The notes under the pieces were generated by a model, which saw only the letters and a program-made list of their open reading frames with translations, ran no database searches and was not told the DNA's origin. The translations under genes were made by a program, and so were the position numbers. DNA of 61,001 bases from Acidimicrobiia bacterium (GTDB taxonomy: Bacteria > Actinomycetota > Acidimicrobiia > Acidimicrobiales > Aldehydirespiratoraceae). Positions 42,048 to 50,878 of the stretch are shown piece after piece; the first letter of the stretch is position 1, and the number at the start of each line of letters is the position of its first letter. Location: contig JAJEEV010000052.1 in NCBI GenBank assembly GCA_022820805.1, forward strand, positions 1 to 61,001. The letters run 5' to 3'.

Positions 42048-43066
42048 CCGGCCACGCCGACCTGGCCGCCTTCGTGCGGGGGCTGCCGAAGGCTGAGCTG
42101 CACCTGCACATCGAGGGCACCCTCGAGCCGGAGATGCTCTTCGAGCTGGCCGGCCGCAACGGCGTCGAGTTGCCGTTCGAGGACGAGGCCGCGGTTCGGG
42201 CCGCCTACTCCTTCACCGACCTCCAGTCCTTCCTGGACATCTACTACCAGGGCGCGGCCGTGCTCCAGACCTCCCAGGACTTCTATGACCTGATGGCCGC
42301 CTACCTGCGCCGGGCCCACGCCGACGGCGTGCGCCGGGCCGAGATGTTCTTCGATCCGCAGACCCACACCGAGCGCGGCGTCGGCTTCGACGTCTTCATG
42401 GAGGGCTTCACCGCGGCCATGGCCGACGCCGAGGCCGCCACATCGATCTCGTCGGACCTGATCATGTGCTTTTTGCGCCACCTGCCGGGCGAGGCCGCCT
42501 GCGACACCTTCCGGGCTGCGGAGGACTGGCTCGACCGCATCCTGGGCGTCGGCCTGGACAGCTCGGAGGTCGACCACCCGCCCGAGGAGTTCGCGGAGGC
42601 CTACGCCATGGCCCGCGCCGCGGGGCTGCGCTCTGTCGCCCATGCCGGCGAGGAGGGGCCTCCCGCCTACATCACCGGTGCCCTCGATGCGCTCGGCGCT
42701 GAGCGCATCGACCACGGCGTGCGCTGCGAGGAGGACCCTGCGCTGGTGTCGCGCCTGGTGGAGGCCCAGACGCCGCTGACGGTGTGCCCGCTGTCGAACC
42801 TGGCCCTGTGCGTGGTCGACGACCTGGCCGGCCACAACCTCAAGCGCCTGCTCGAAGCCGGCCTCAAGGTCACCATCAACTCCGACGACCCCGCCTACTT
42901 CGGCGGCTACGTGGCCGACAACTACCTGGCCGCGGCCGAGGCCCTCTCGTTGAGCCGCGGCGAGCTGGCGCAGTGCGCCCGGAACAGCCTCGAGGCCTGC
43001 TTCGCCCCCGAGGACCACAAGCGGGCCTGGCTGGCCGACCTGGACGCCTACCTGGAGGCGGAGTGA
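42044..43066 (+). CDS. Adenine/adenosine deaminase
   Basis: This 340-residue protein carries canonical motifs: ELHLHIEGT (His20, His22), AHAGEEGP (about His200/Glu203), RIDHGVRC, CPLSN and INSDDPAYFGGY. The stretches SDLIMCFLRHL and DDPAYFGGY are typical of the adenine deaminase branch of the adenosine deaminase family, so a free base is the probable substrate (adenine to hypoxanthine). It is embedded between two oxygenase genes, which suggests it deaminates a product or substrate of those enzymes. Confidence 0.85.
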   Translation: MTGHADLAAFVRGLPKAELHLHIEGTLEPEMLFELAGRNGVELPFEDEAAVRAAYSFTDLQSFLDIYYQGAAVLQTSQDFYDLMAAYLRRAHADGVRRAEMFFDPQTHTERGVGFDVFMEGFTAAMADAEAATSISSDLIMCFLRHLPGEAACDTFRAAEDWLDRILGVGLDSSEVDHPPEEFAEAYAMARAAGLRSVAHAGEEGPPAYITGALDALGAERIDHGVRCEEDPALVSRLVEAQTPLTVCPLSNLALCVVDDLAGHNLKRLLEAGLKVTINSDDPAYFGGYVADNYLAAAEALSLSRGELAQCARNSLEACFAPEDHKRAWLADLDAYLEAE

Positions 43067-43068
43067 AC

Positions 43069-43959
43069 ATGACGGTCATGGCGACGGCTGAGGCTGAGAC
43101 GCAGGTCTGCACCGACCCGGTGATCCGCAACCAGTGGCACGCGGTGGCCGACCTCGACGAGATCCGCCGCGGCGAGCTGCGGACCCTGCTGCTCGGCGAG
43201 CCCCTGCGCTGCTGGATCGACTCGGGCGGCGCGGCGCGGGCTGCCGCCGGGCCGGACCGCGAGATCGAGGTTCGCACCGACTACGGGTATCTGTGGGCCA
43301 CGCTGGGGAAGCCCTCCGGCGGCGTCTTCGACGTGCCCGAGACCCGGGAGCACGACCGCCGGACCCTCAACGCCCTGACCGTCGGCATCGAGGTCTCAGC
43401 CCCGCGCGCCGTCGAGAACTTCCTGGACATGGCCCACTTCCCGTACGTGCATGCCGGCGTGCTCGGCGAGGAGCCCCACACCGAGGTGGCCGAGTACCGG
43501 GTGGAGGAGCGAGACGGCGAGCTGTGGGCGTTCGACTGCCTCTTCTACCAGCCGCGTGCGGCCGCGGCCTCCTCGCAGGCGGTGCTGGCCGAGTACGTCT
43601 ACCGGGTCCCGCACCCCTACAGCGCGATGCTCTACAAGTCGTCGCCCACCGACGCCTCCCGGATGGACGCCATCGGCATCTTCATCCATCCCCTCACCGC
43701 TACCCGCATCCGCGCCCACCTGTTCATCAGCGTGCTCGACGACGTCAGCGCGGACCGGGAGATCCGCCGGTTTCAGCAGGGCGTGATCGCGCAGGACAAG
43801 CCGATCCTCGAGAACCAGCACCCCAAGCTGCTGCCTTTGGACCCCCGGGCCGAGACGCCCATCCGGGCCGACCGGTCGGCCATCGTCTACCGGCGCTGGC
43901 TGAGCCGTCTCGGAGTGACCTACGGCGTGATCCCGGCCGCAGAGGGGGTGCGCACGTGA
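43069..43959 (+). CDS. Rieske-less non-heme iron oxygenase (NdmC-like)
   Basis: The 296-residue protein has the oxygenase catalytic domain with its mononuclear iron site ENFLDMAHFPYVH (Asp120, His123, His128), almost identical to the preceding oxygenase. The Rieske domain is missing: between RNQWHAVADLDEIRRGEL and TDYGYLWATLG, where the CxH...CxxH cluster should lie, there are only about 35 residues and no such motif. In methylxanthine-degrading pseudomonads NdmC shows the same loss and takes electrons from the extra Rieske domain of NdmD. The next gene encodes exactly such a reductase. ATG 43069 follows the deaminase stop by two bases. Confidence 0.82.
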   Translation: MTVMATAEAETQVCTDPVIRNQWHAVADLDEIRRGELRTLLLGEPLRCWIDSGGAARAAAGPDREIEVRTDYGYLWATLGKPSGGVFDVPETREHDRRTLNALTVGIEVSAPRAVENFLDMAHFPYVHAGVLGEEPHTEVAEYRVEERDGELWAFDCLFYQPRAAAASSQAVLAEYVYRVPHPYSAMLYKSSPTDASRMDAIGIFIHPLTATRIRAHLFISVLDDVSADREIRRFQQGVIAQDKPILENQHPKLLPLDPRAETPIRADRSAIVYRRWLSRLGVTYGVIPAAEGVRT

Positions 43960-45752
43960 GCGGCGAGGCCGAGCGGCGGTGGCATCCGGTGGCGTCGCAG
44001 TACGACGTCGTGCCCCGCCACGTGTTCTGGGGGAGGCTACTGGGTCGGGAGCTGGCCGTGTGGCGGGCCGACGACGGCTACGTGAACGTCTGGGAGAACC
44101 GCTGCCTCCACCGGGGGGTGCGGCTCAGCGTAGGCACCAACGACGGGCGTGAGCTGGTCTGCCGCTACCACGGGTGGCGCTACGCCAGCCGCACCGCGGG
44201 ATGCACCTACATACCCGCCCACCCGGCCGACGCTCCGGCCCGCACCATCTGCAACCGCACGTTCCCGGCCCTTGAGCGCTACGGCCTGGTCTGGTCGGGC
44301 GAGGAGCCCGACGGCGAGCCGCCGGTGCTCGACGCGCTGGAGCCGGGAGGGGCCTTCGCGCTGCGCGGCGTCACGGTCCGGGCCCCCGCGGAGATGGTCG
44401 TCGACGCGCTCAGCCGGCATCGCTTCTCTCCCACCGACCTCATCGGCGCAGCAGCCGACGGCAACGGCCCGGGCCCCGGCGGGCCGGTGACCGTCACCGG
44501 CCAGGACCGCTACCACGTCGTGCTCCGGGCCGAGTCCGCCGACGGCGGCTCGGCCAGCACCGCGGTGTTCTTCGCCCAGCCCGCCGACGCCGACCGCACC
44601 GTCGTCCGGGCCGTGCTGGCCGGCCGGCCCGCCCCGGACAGCCGCATCCCGGTGTGGCGCCATCACAACACCGCTCTGACGCAGCTGCGGGATGCGGTCG
44701 AGGCCGAGGCCCGCCGGCGCCCCCCGCCCGAGCCCATGGTCGCCGCCATCGAGGAGGTGCCGATCCACCTTTCGGAGGTTCCCGAGCCGGCGCCGAAGGG
44801 GCGGCGGGCCGGGCTGCGGGTGCAGGTAGCCCGCAAGTGGCCGGTCGCCGAGGACGTGGCCGGCTTCGAGCTGGTGTCCATCGCGGGCCAGCTCCCCACC
44901 TTCCAGCCCGGTGCCCACATCGACGTGCACCTGCCCAACGGGCTGGTCCGCCAGTACTCGCTGACCAACGGCCCCGGCGAGCTCGACCGCTACCGCATCG
45001 GCGTGAAGCTCGAGCCGGACGGGGGCGGCGGTTCGCGGTCCCTGCACGAGAACGTGCGGGTCGGCGACGTGCTGGCCGTCTCGGAGCCCCGCAACAACTT
45101 CCCGCTGCGGCGCGACGCGGTCCGCACCGTCCTCGTCGCCGGCGGCATCGGCATCACCCCGCTGCTGGCCATGGCCCAGGCACTGCGCCACCAGGGCCTC
45201 GACTTCGAGTTGCACGTCTTCGCCCGCAGCGAAGACCACATCGCATTCGCGGAGCTGATCGACGGCCTCGGCGAGTCGGTCACCCGCCACATCGGGCTGT
45301 CGCCGTCCGAGACCGGCGCCGCGCTGGAGTCGGTGCTGGCCGGACCCGGTCCCCACGAGCACGTCTACGTGTGCGGTCCGGGGCCGATGCTCGACGCGGC
45401 CCGCCGCATCGCCGCCGCCGGGGGCCGGACCGACGACACGGTCCACTTCGAGTACTTCGCCAACCCGACCGACATCGACGACTCCACCACGTTCACCGTG
45501 GAGTTGGCCCGCTCCGCGCTGAGCCTGGAGGTCCCCGCCGGGGCCACCATCATGGAGGTGCTGCGGGCCAACGGCGTGGAGGTGTCGTCGTCGTGCGAGA
45601 CCGGGGCCTGCGGCACCTGCCGGGTGGCCGTCCTCGACGGCGAGCCCGTCCACAACGACGTGTACCTCAACGACACCGAGAAGCAGCAGGGCGGCGAGAT
45701 GATGGTGTGCGTGTCGCGCGCCGGCGGCGACCGGCTGGTCCTCGACATCTGA
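43956..45752 (+). CDS. Rieske-containing oxygenase reductase (NdmD-like)
   Basis: The 598-residue protein combines an N-terminal Rieske domain with a phthalate-dioxygenase-type reductase. The Rieske cluster is CLHRG...CRYHGW (Cys50, His52, Cys69, His72). A poorly conserved linker covers about 110-270. The flavin domain has RQYSLTNGP (about 330), the NADH domain has GGIGITPLLAMAQAL, and the plant-type ferredoxin has SSSCETGACGTCRV...MMVCVS at the C-terminus. This order is that of NdmD. It should reduce both the complete oxygenase and, through its own Rieske cluster, the Rieske-less one. GTG 43956 overlaps the upstream stop (GTGA). Confidence 0.87.
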   Translation: MSGEAERRWHPVASQYDVVPRHVFWGRLLGRELAVWRADDGYVNVWENRCLHRGVRLSVGTNDGRELVCRYHGWRYASRTAGCTYIPAHPADAPARTICNRTFPALERYGLVWSGEEPDGEPPVLDALEPGGAFALRGVTVRAPAEMVVDALSRHRFSPTDLIGAAADGNGPGPGGPVTVTGQDRYHVVLRAESADGGSASTAVFFAQPADADRTVVRAVLAGRPAPDSRIPVWRHHNTALTQLRDAVEAEARRRPPPEPMVAAIEEVPIHLSEVPEPAPKGRRAGLRVQVARKWPVAEDVAGFELVSIAGQLPTFQPGAHIDVHLPNGLVRQYSLTNGPGELDRYRIGVKLEPDGGGGSRSLHENVRVGDVLAVSEPRNNFPLRRDAVRTVLVAGGIGITPLLAMAQALRHQGLDFELHVFARSEDHIAFAELIDGLGESVTRHIGLSPSETGAALESVLAGPGPHEHVYVCGPGPMLDAARRIAAAGGRTDDTVHFEYFANPTDIDDSTTFTVELARSALSLEVPAGATIMEVLRANGVEVSSSCETGACGTCRVAVLDGEPVHNDVYLNDTEKQQGGEMMVCVSRAGGDRLVLDI

Positions 45753-45771
45753 ACGGACCGGTGAGACCGCG

Positions 45772-46422
45772 ATGATCACCCTGTACGACTGGGAGCTGTC
45801 GGCCAACTGCTACAAGGTCCGGCTGCTGATGAGCATCCTCGGCCTGGATCACCATGCGGTGCCGGTGGACTTCTACCCGGGCTGGGAGCACAAGTCGGCC
45901 GAGTTCGCGAAGATCAACCCGCTGGGGCACATCCCGGTGATCGACGACGACGGCTACGTGCTGCGCGACTCCCATGCCATCCTCGTCTACCTGGCGGCAC
46001 GGTACGACAAGAGCGGCCGCTGGTACCCGGTGGACGACCCGGAGGTGCTGGGGGAGACCGCCTCGTGGCTGCTGTTCGCCGAGGGGACGACCAACACCGC
46101 CTCCGCGGCCCGCCTGTACGTGAACCTCGGCTACGACTTCGACATCGACGCGGTCCGCGCCGGTGCCCACCGCCTGTTCGGGGTGCTCGACGAGCACCTC
46201 TGGTTCCGTGAGCGCGAGGGGCTCGACTGGGTGACGTCGAGCCCGCACCCCACCATCGCAGACCTGGCCCTCTTCCCCGATGTGGCCCTCTCGGAGGAGG
46301 GCGGTGTGTCGCGCGAGGACTACCCGGCCCTGCGCCGTTGGACCGACCGGTTCCGCCAGATCGACGGCTTCACCGTGATGCCCGGCATATTCGCCCCCAG
46401 CCGGGCCGCCCCGCCCGGCTGA
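45772..46422 (+). CDS. Glutathione S-transferase-fold protein (NdmE-like)
   Basis: The 216-residue protein has a thioredoxin-like N-terminal domain (ITLYDWELSANCYKVRLLM, INPLGHIPVIDDDGYVLRDS) and an all-helical C-terminal domain. The same gene order (Rieske-less oxygenase, Rieske reductase, GST) is seen in ndmCDE, where the GST-like NdmE is thought to stabilise the complex. This organism appears to use mycothiol rather than glutathione, which also favours a structural role. It begins 19 bases after the reductase gene and is the last gene of the operon. Confidence 0.83.
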   Translation: MITLYDWELSANCYKVRLLMSILGLDHHAVPVDFYPGWEHKSAEFAKINPLGHIPVIDDDGYVLRDSHAILVYLAARYDKSGRWYPVDDPEVLGETASWLLFAEGTTNTASAARLYVNLGYDFDIDAVRAGAHRLFGVLDEHLWFREREGLDWVTSSPHPTIADLALFPDVALSEEGGVSREDYPALRRWTDRFRQIDGFTVMPGIFAPSRAAPPG

Positions 46423-46446
46423 GACACTCGGGCCGGGTGAGTGCCG

Positions 46447-47706
46447 TTACCCGCTCGCCCTCCTGGGTATGTCTCGCCAGGGCACGTCCCGGTCGACGCT
46501 GGGCTCGCGGGGCAAGCCGAGGGAACGCTCCGAGAGGTTGTTGCGCATCACCTCGTTGGTCCCTCCGCCGATCGACACCGCGAAGCGGCCCATCAGCTCG
46601 TGGCGGGCCCACCGGGCCGCCTCGCCGGTGTCGGCCACCACGGCCAGCGCACCCAGCGCGGTGGCCAGCTCGCCGGTGCGGAGCTTCGACTCGGCGGCGA
46701 ACAGCTTGATCAGGGAGGGATCCATCGGCGGCGGCTCGCCGCGCCGCACCGCGTTCTGGATGGTCTCGCCCATCCACCGCTGCATCCGCTCCCGGGCCCA
46801 GGCGTCGGCCAGCCGCTGGCGAACCACCGGATCGTCGAGGCGGCTGTGGCGGCGGGCCAGCTCCAGCAGCGGCGACATCACGGTGGTGCCCTTGCGGTCC
46901 CCGATGAAGGCCGACTCGTTGAGCAGCACCGTGCGGGCCGGCCCCCAACCGCCGCCGATCTCGCCCACGACATTCGACACCGGGATGCGGACGTCGGTGA
47001 GGAACACCTCGTTGAAGTGGGCCGCCCCGTTCATCTGCACCAGCGGGCGGGCCTCGATGCCGGGTGTGGCCATGTCCACCAGCAGGAAGGTGATGCCCCG
47101 ATGCTTGGGCGCCCCCGGGTCGGTCCTGACCAGCAGGAAGCCCCAGTCGCAGAACTGGGCCTGGGAGTTCCACACCTTCTGGCCGTTGACGACGAACTCG
47201 TCGCCGTCGCGGTCCGCCCTCGCGGCGAGGCCGGCCAGATCGCTGCCCGCGCCGGGCTCGCTGAACAGCTGGCAGAAGGCGAGCCCGCCCGAGAGCAGGC
47301 CGGGCAGGAACCGGCGCTTCTGGTCCTCGGTGCCGTGGCGCAGCAGGGTCGGGCCGAGCATGGCGATGGTGGCCCCTATGAAGCCCGGGGCCTCCTCATA
47401 GCCGGCGGCGACCTCCGAGAAGATCCGGGCCTGCCACGGCTCGCCCCCGCCCCCGCCGTATTCCCTGGGCCACGTCAGGCCGGCCCAGCCGTGCTCGAAC
47501 AGCCTGCGCTGCCAGGCTCGCCCGGCGTTGAAGTACTCCTCGGCCCGACCCGGCTCCACATACAGAGGCACGCTCCAGAGGTCTTCGCCCGACCGGACGG
47601 TGGCGTGGATGTCGTGCCAGGCCCGCACCCTGGACCGGAACCCGGCCTGCTCCGCGGTCTCGCCGGCGTGGCGGCCCGGATTCTGATCGGGTTCGGGGTT
47701 GATCAA
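46447..47706 (-). CDS. Acyl-CoA dehydrogenase
   Basis: The 419-residue flavoprotein has family motifs HGWAGLTWPREYGG, FCQLFSEPGAGSDLAGL, EFVVNGQKVWNSQAQFCDWG and IGGGTNEVMRNNLSERSLGL. The start is TTG 47706, supported by GAGAGGA six bases upstream. It converges with the GST gene, with a short CACTC/GAGTG inverted repeat in the 24-bp gap, and diverges from the methyltransferase operon by 26 bp. Its substrate is unknown. Confidence 0.87.
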   Translation of the reverse strand: MINPEPDQNPGRHAGETAEQAGFRSRVRAWHDIHATVRSGEDLWSVPLYVEPGRAEEYFNAGRAWQRRLFEHGWAGLTWPREYGGGGGEPWQARIFSEVAAGYEEAPGFIGATIAMLGPTLLRHGTEDQKRRFLPGLLSGGLAFCQLFSEPGAGSDLAGLAARADRDGDEFVVNGQKVWNSQAQFCDWGFLLVRTDPGAPKHRGITFLLVDMATPGIEARPLVQMNGAAHFNEVFLTDVRIPVSNVVGEIGGGWGPARTVLLNESAFIGDRKGTTVMSPLLELARRHSRLDDPVVRQRLADAWARERMQRWMGETIQNAVRRGEPPPMDPSLIKLFAAESKLRTGELATALGALAVVADTGEAARWARHELMGRFAVSIGGGTNEVMRNNLSERSLGLPREPSVDRDVPWRDIPRRASG

Positions 47707-47732
47707 GGCGGTCCTCTCAGGGCGCTCGGGCG

Positions 47733-48560
47733 ATGACCGTTACCATCGGTGGCGTGTCCGGCACAGCTGAACGCTACGGCGTGGCCGACGACGAGGTTGA
47801 CATCGAGCGTGTCCGGCTCTCGATGCTCGCCAGGACGCTCGATCCCGGCACCTTCCGCCTGCTCGAACGCGTCGGCGTCGAGCCCGGGATGCACGTGCTG
47901 GAGATGGGAGCGGGAACCGGCAGCGTCTCCGCCTGGCTAGCCGAGCGGGTCGGCCCGCAGGGTCGGGTGATGTCGACCGACATCGACCTGCGCTTCCACG
48001 CGGACATGCCGCCCAACGTGATCGTGCGCCAGCACGACGCCGCCCGGGATCGGCTGCCCGCGCAGCACTTCCACCTGGTCCACGCCCGCGCCGTCATCCA
48101 GCACATCCCCGAGCGCGTCGAGGTCCTCGCCAAGCTGGCGGACGCGCTCCGGCCCGCGGGGGCGATGGTGATCGAGGACGGCGCCATGGCCGAGTTCGCC
48201 GAGCAGACGCTGCCGGAGCCGCTCGGCTCGGTCCACCGCATGGTGGCCACCGCGGCGATGTCGCAGTGGCGGGATCCCAATGCAGGCGTGCGTGTCCTGG
48301 GCTGGATGCGGGACCTCGGCCTCCAGGACCTCGACGCTCGCGGCAGCGTGCGGATCATGCGGCCCCGCGAGGCGAGCGGGGAGTGGTGGTTCCTGGCCCT
48401 CGAGCGGGCCGTTCCCAGGCTCGTCGAGGCCGGCGCCGTGCCGGAGTCCGACGCCGCCACCGCCCTGGAGCAGATGCGCGCTCCGGGCTTCGCCATGCTC
48501 GGGCCCACATCCATAGCCACCATCGGGCGCAAGCCCGCATCCAGTGAGGTACAGCCGTGA
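47733..48560 (+). CDS. Class I SAM-dependent methyltransferase
   Basis: The 275-residue protein has the SAM-binding motif VLEMGAGTGSVSAWLAERVG, the acidic ribose-binding loop STDIDLRF, and HARAVIQHIPERVEVL after strand 4. The acceptor is not predictable. It is translationally coupled by GTGA overlap to the luciferase-like gene. ATG 47733 lies close to the divergent acyl-CoA dehydrogenase start, so the promoters must overlap. Confidence 0.8.
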   Translation: MTVTIGGVSGTAERYGVADDEVDIERVRLSMLARTLDPGTFRLLERVGVEPGMHVLEMGAGTGSVSAWLAERVGPQGRVMSTDIDLRFHADMPPNVIVRQHDAARDRLPAQHFHLVHARAVIQHIPERVEVLAKLADALRPAGAMVIEDGAMAEFAEQTLPEPLGSVHRMVATAAMSQWRDPNAGVRVLGWMRDLGLQDLDARGSVRIMRPREASGEWWFLALERAVPRLVEAGAVPESDAATALEQMRAPGFAMLGPTSIATIGRKPASSEVQP

Positions 48561-49660
48561 AGTTCGCCATGTTCTACGAGATCCCGGTGGCCCGGCCTTG
48601 GTCCGAGCGCAGCGAGCAGCAGGCCTATCAGGAGGTCGTCGAACAGGTCCGGCTCGGCGACCGGGTCGGGTTCCACTCGGTCTGGACGGTGGAGCACCAC
48701 TTCCTGGAGGAGTTCTCGCACTGCTCCAACCCCGAGGTCCTGTACGGCCACCTGGCCGCGGTCACCGAGAACCTGCGGCTCGGCTACGGCGTGCGCCTGA
48801 TGCCCAAGCCCTACAACCACCCGGTGCGTACCGCCGAGTCGGTGGCGGTGCTCGACCTGCTCTCCGACGGCCGCGTGGAGCTGGGAACCGGCCGGTCGGC
48901 GACCCGTTCCGAGCTCGAGGGCTTCGGCATCCATCCCGGCGAGACCCGGGCCATGTGGCGCGAGGCGCTGGAGATGGCGGTCGCCGCCATGACCAACGAC
49001 GAGATCGAGTGGGATGGCCACTACTGGCAGATGCCGCGCCGCCGGGTGCTGCCCAAGCCCATCCAGCGCCCCCATCCGCCGCTGTGGGCCGCGACCAGCT
49101 CCGACGGGGGCCATCGTATGATCGGCGAGGCCGGCCTCGGCCTGCTGTCCTTCTCCGTGGGCACACCCCCCGAGGAGCTGGCCCGGCGCATCGGCATCTA
49201 CCGCGACGGCATCGCGGCCTGCACCGACCCGATCGGGAGGTTCGTGAACGACCAGGCCGCCACCTTCACGATGGTCAACGTGGCGCCGACCATGTCCGAG
49301 TCGGTCGACGTGTCGGCCGAGTCCTTCGAGTGGTACCCCAAGAAGGGGGCCCGCCTCATCGGGTCGGTGGCCCAGTGGCTGCGGGAGATGGAGGCCGAGC
49401 TGGGCACCTACGACTACCTGGGCAGGACCGCCGACCATGTGGAGGACGGCTCGATCGAGCACCTCACCATGGACTACCTCATGGAGACCAACGCCTGCGT
49501 GTGCGGGGATCCCGACCGTGCCGTCGAGATGTTCCGGGCCTACGAAGCCACCGGCTGCGACCTGGTGTTCTGCCTGTTCAACCCGTACAAGGTCCCGCAC
49601 GACAAGGTCATGCAGACCATCGAGCTGATGGGCGCCCACGTGATCCCGGAATTTGCATGA
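48557..49660 (+). CDS. LLM-class flavin-dependent oxidoreductase (luciferase-like)
   Basis: The 367-residue TIM-barrel monooxygenase-type protein uses FMN or F420. Typical stretches are FHSVWTVEHHFLEEFSHCSN, LRLGYGVRLMPKPYNHPVR, LDLLSDGRVELGTGRSATRSE and PPLWAATSSDGG. The N-terminal part resembles alkanal monooxygenases. It lies between a methyltransferase and a thiolase, which suggests catabolism of a CoA-linked or methylated compound, but the substrate cannot be read. Confidence 0.82.
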   Translation: MKFAMFYEIPVARPWSERSEQQAYQEVVEQVRLGDRVGFHSVWTVEHHFLEEFSHCSNPEVLYGHLAAVTENLRLGYGVRLMPKPYNHPVRTAESVAVLDLLSDGRVELGTGRSATRSELEGFGIHPGETRAMWREALEMAVAAMTNDEIEWDGHYWQMPRRRVLPKPIQRPHPPLWAATSSDGGHRMIGEAGLGLLSFSVGTPPEELARRIGIYRDGIAACTDPIGRFVNDQAATFTMVNVAPTMSESVDVSAESFEWYPKKGARLIGSVAQWLREMEAELGTYDYLGRTADHVEDGSIEHLTMDYLMETNACVCGDPDRAVEMFRAYEATGCDLVFCLFNPYKVPHDKVMQTIELMGAHVIPEFA

Positions 49661-49726
49661 GTGCGAGTGCGGGCGGGGGCAGTGGCGGCATAATCGATAC
49701 GGACACAACGTAAGGGGGATTCTCTG

Positions 49727-50878
49727 ATGAGTGAGGCATACGTCGTCGACGCGGTGCGCACGCCCACCGGCCGGCGGGGCGGCGGGCTCTCGGACGTGCA
49801 TCCCGCCGACCTCGGAGCGGCGGCCATCAAGGCGCTGCTGCGCCGGACCGATGTCGATCCCATGGCTGTGGAGGACGTGATCTTCGGCAACCTCGACAAC
49901 GTCGGCCCCAACGCGGGCGACATCGCCCGGACCTGCTGGCTGGCGGCCGGGCTGCCCGAGGCCGTTCCCGGTGTGACCGTGGACCGCCAGTGCGGGTCGG
50001 GCCAGCAGGCGGTCAGCTTCGCGGCCATGGCCGTCAAGGCCGGCGTCAACGACGTCATCGTGGCCGGCGGTGTGCAGAACATGTCGATGGTCCCCATCGG
50101 CACCGCGCTGGCCGCGGCCGAGCCCCTCGGTCACAGTGATCCCTTCACCGGCTCGGAGGGCTGGGTGCAGCGCTACGGCACCCAGGAGGTCTCCCAGTTC
50201 CGGGGCGCGGAGATGATCGCCGAGAAGTGGGACATCAGCCGGGCCGACATGGAGGCGTACGCGCTGGAGAGCCACCGCCGGGCGATCCAGGCCATCGACG
50301 AGGGCCGCTTCACCGCCGAGATCGAGCCCGTCAACGGGGTGAGCACCGACGAGGGCCCCCGCCGCGACACCTCGCTGGAGAGGATGCAGTCGCTGCCCCC
50401 GCTGACCGAGGGCGGCAGGCTCACCGCAGCGGTGTCCAGCCAGATCAGCGACGGTGCGGCCGCCCTGCTGGTGGCATCGGAGCGGGCCGTCGACGAGCAC
50501 GGGCTGAGGCCCCGGGCCCGGATCCATCACATGTCGGTGAGGGGCGACGACCCGATCTACATGCTCACCGGGCCGATACCGGCGACGGCCTACGCGCTGG
50601 AGCGCACCGGCATGGCCATCGACGACTTCGACCTGTTCGAGTGCAACGAGGCCTTCGCGCCGGTGCCCATGGCCTGGATGCACGAGCACGACATTCCCCA
50701 CGCCAAGGTCAACGTCAACGGCGGGGCCATCGCGCTGGGCCACCCGCTGGGCTGCACCGGGGTCAAGCTGATGACCACGCTGCTGCACGAGCTGGAGCGC
50801 ACCGGCGGGCGCTGGGGCCTGCAGACCATGTGCGAGGGCGGCGGCCAGGCGAACGTCACCATCATCGAGCGCCTGTGA
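49727..50878 (+). CDS. Acetyl-CoA C-acyltransferase (thiolase)
   Basis: The 383-residue thiolase is canonical, in contrast to the two divergent members at 7.7-10 kb. It has the nucleophilic Cys89 in DRQCGSGQQA, NVNGGAIALGHPLGCTG with the catalytic His, and MCEGGGQAN with the acid/base Cys. It cleaves or forms 3-ketoacyl-CoA. AAGGGGG about nine bases upstream supports ATG 49727, and cataatcgatacgg further upstream is a possible -10 region. It is coupled to the SDR gene by GTGA overlap. Confidence 0.9.
   Translation: MSEAYVVDAVRTPTGRRGGGLSDVHPADLGAAAIKALLRRTDVDPMAVEDVIFGNLDNVGPNAGDIARTCWLAAGLPEAVPGVTVDRQCGSGQQAVSFAAMAVKAGVNDVIVAGGVQNMSMVPIGTALAAAEPLGHSDPFTGSEGWVQRYGTQEVSQFRGAEMIAEKWDISRADMEAYALESHRRAIQAIDEGRFTAEIEPVNGVSTDEGPRRDTSLERMQSLPPLTEGGRLTAAVSSQISDGAAALLVASERAVDEHGLRPRARIHHMSVRGDDPIYMLTGPIPATAYALERTGMAIDDFDLFECNEAFAPVPMAWMHEHDIPHAKVNVNGGAIALGHPLGCTGVKLMTTLLHELERTGGRWGLQTMCEGGGQANVTIIERL

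Noticed and set aside
46423..46446. An eighth repeat copy between the GST and acyl-CoA dehydrogenase genes
   Set aside because: Only a short cccgctcgccctc-like similarity is present and it lies in coding sequence; the core is absent.
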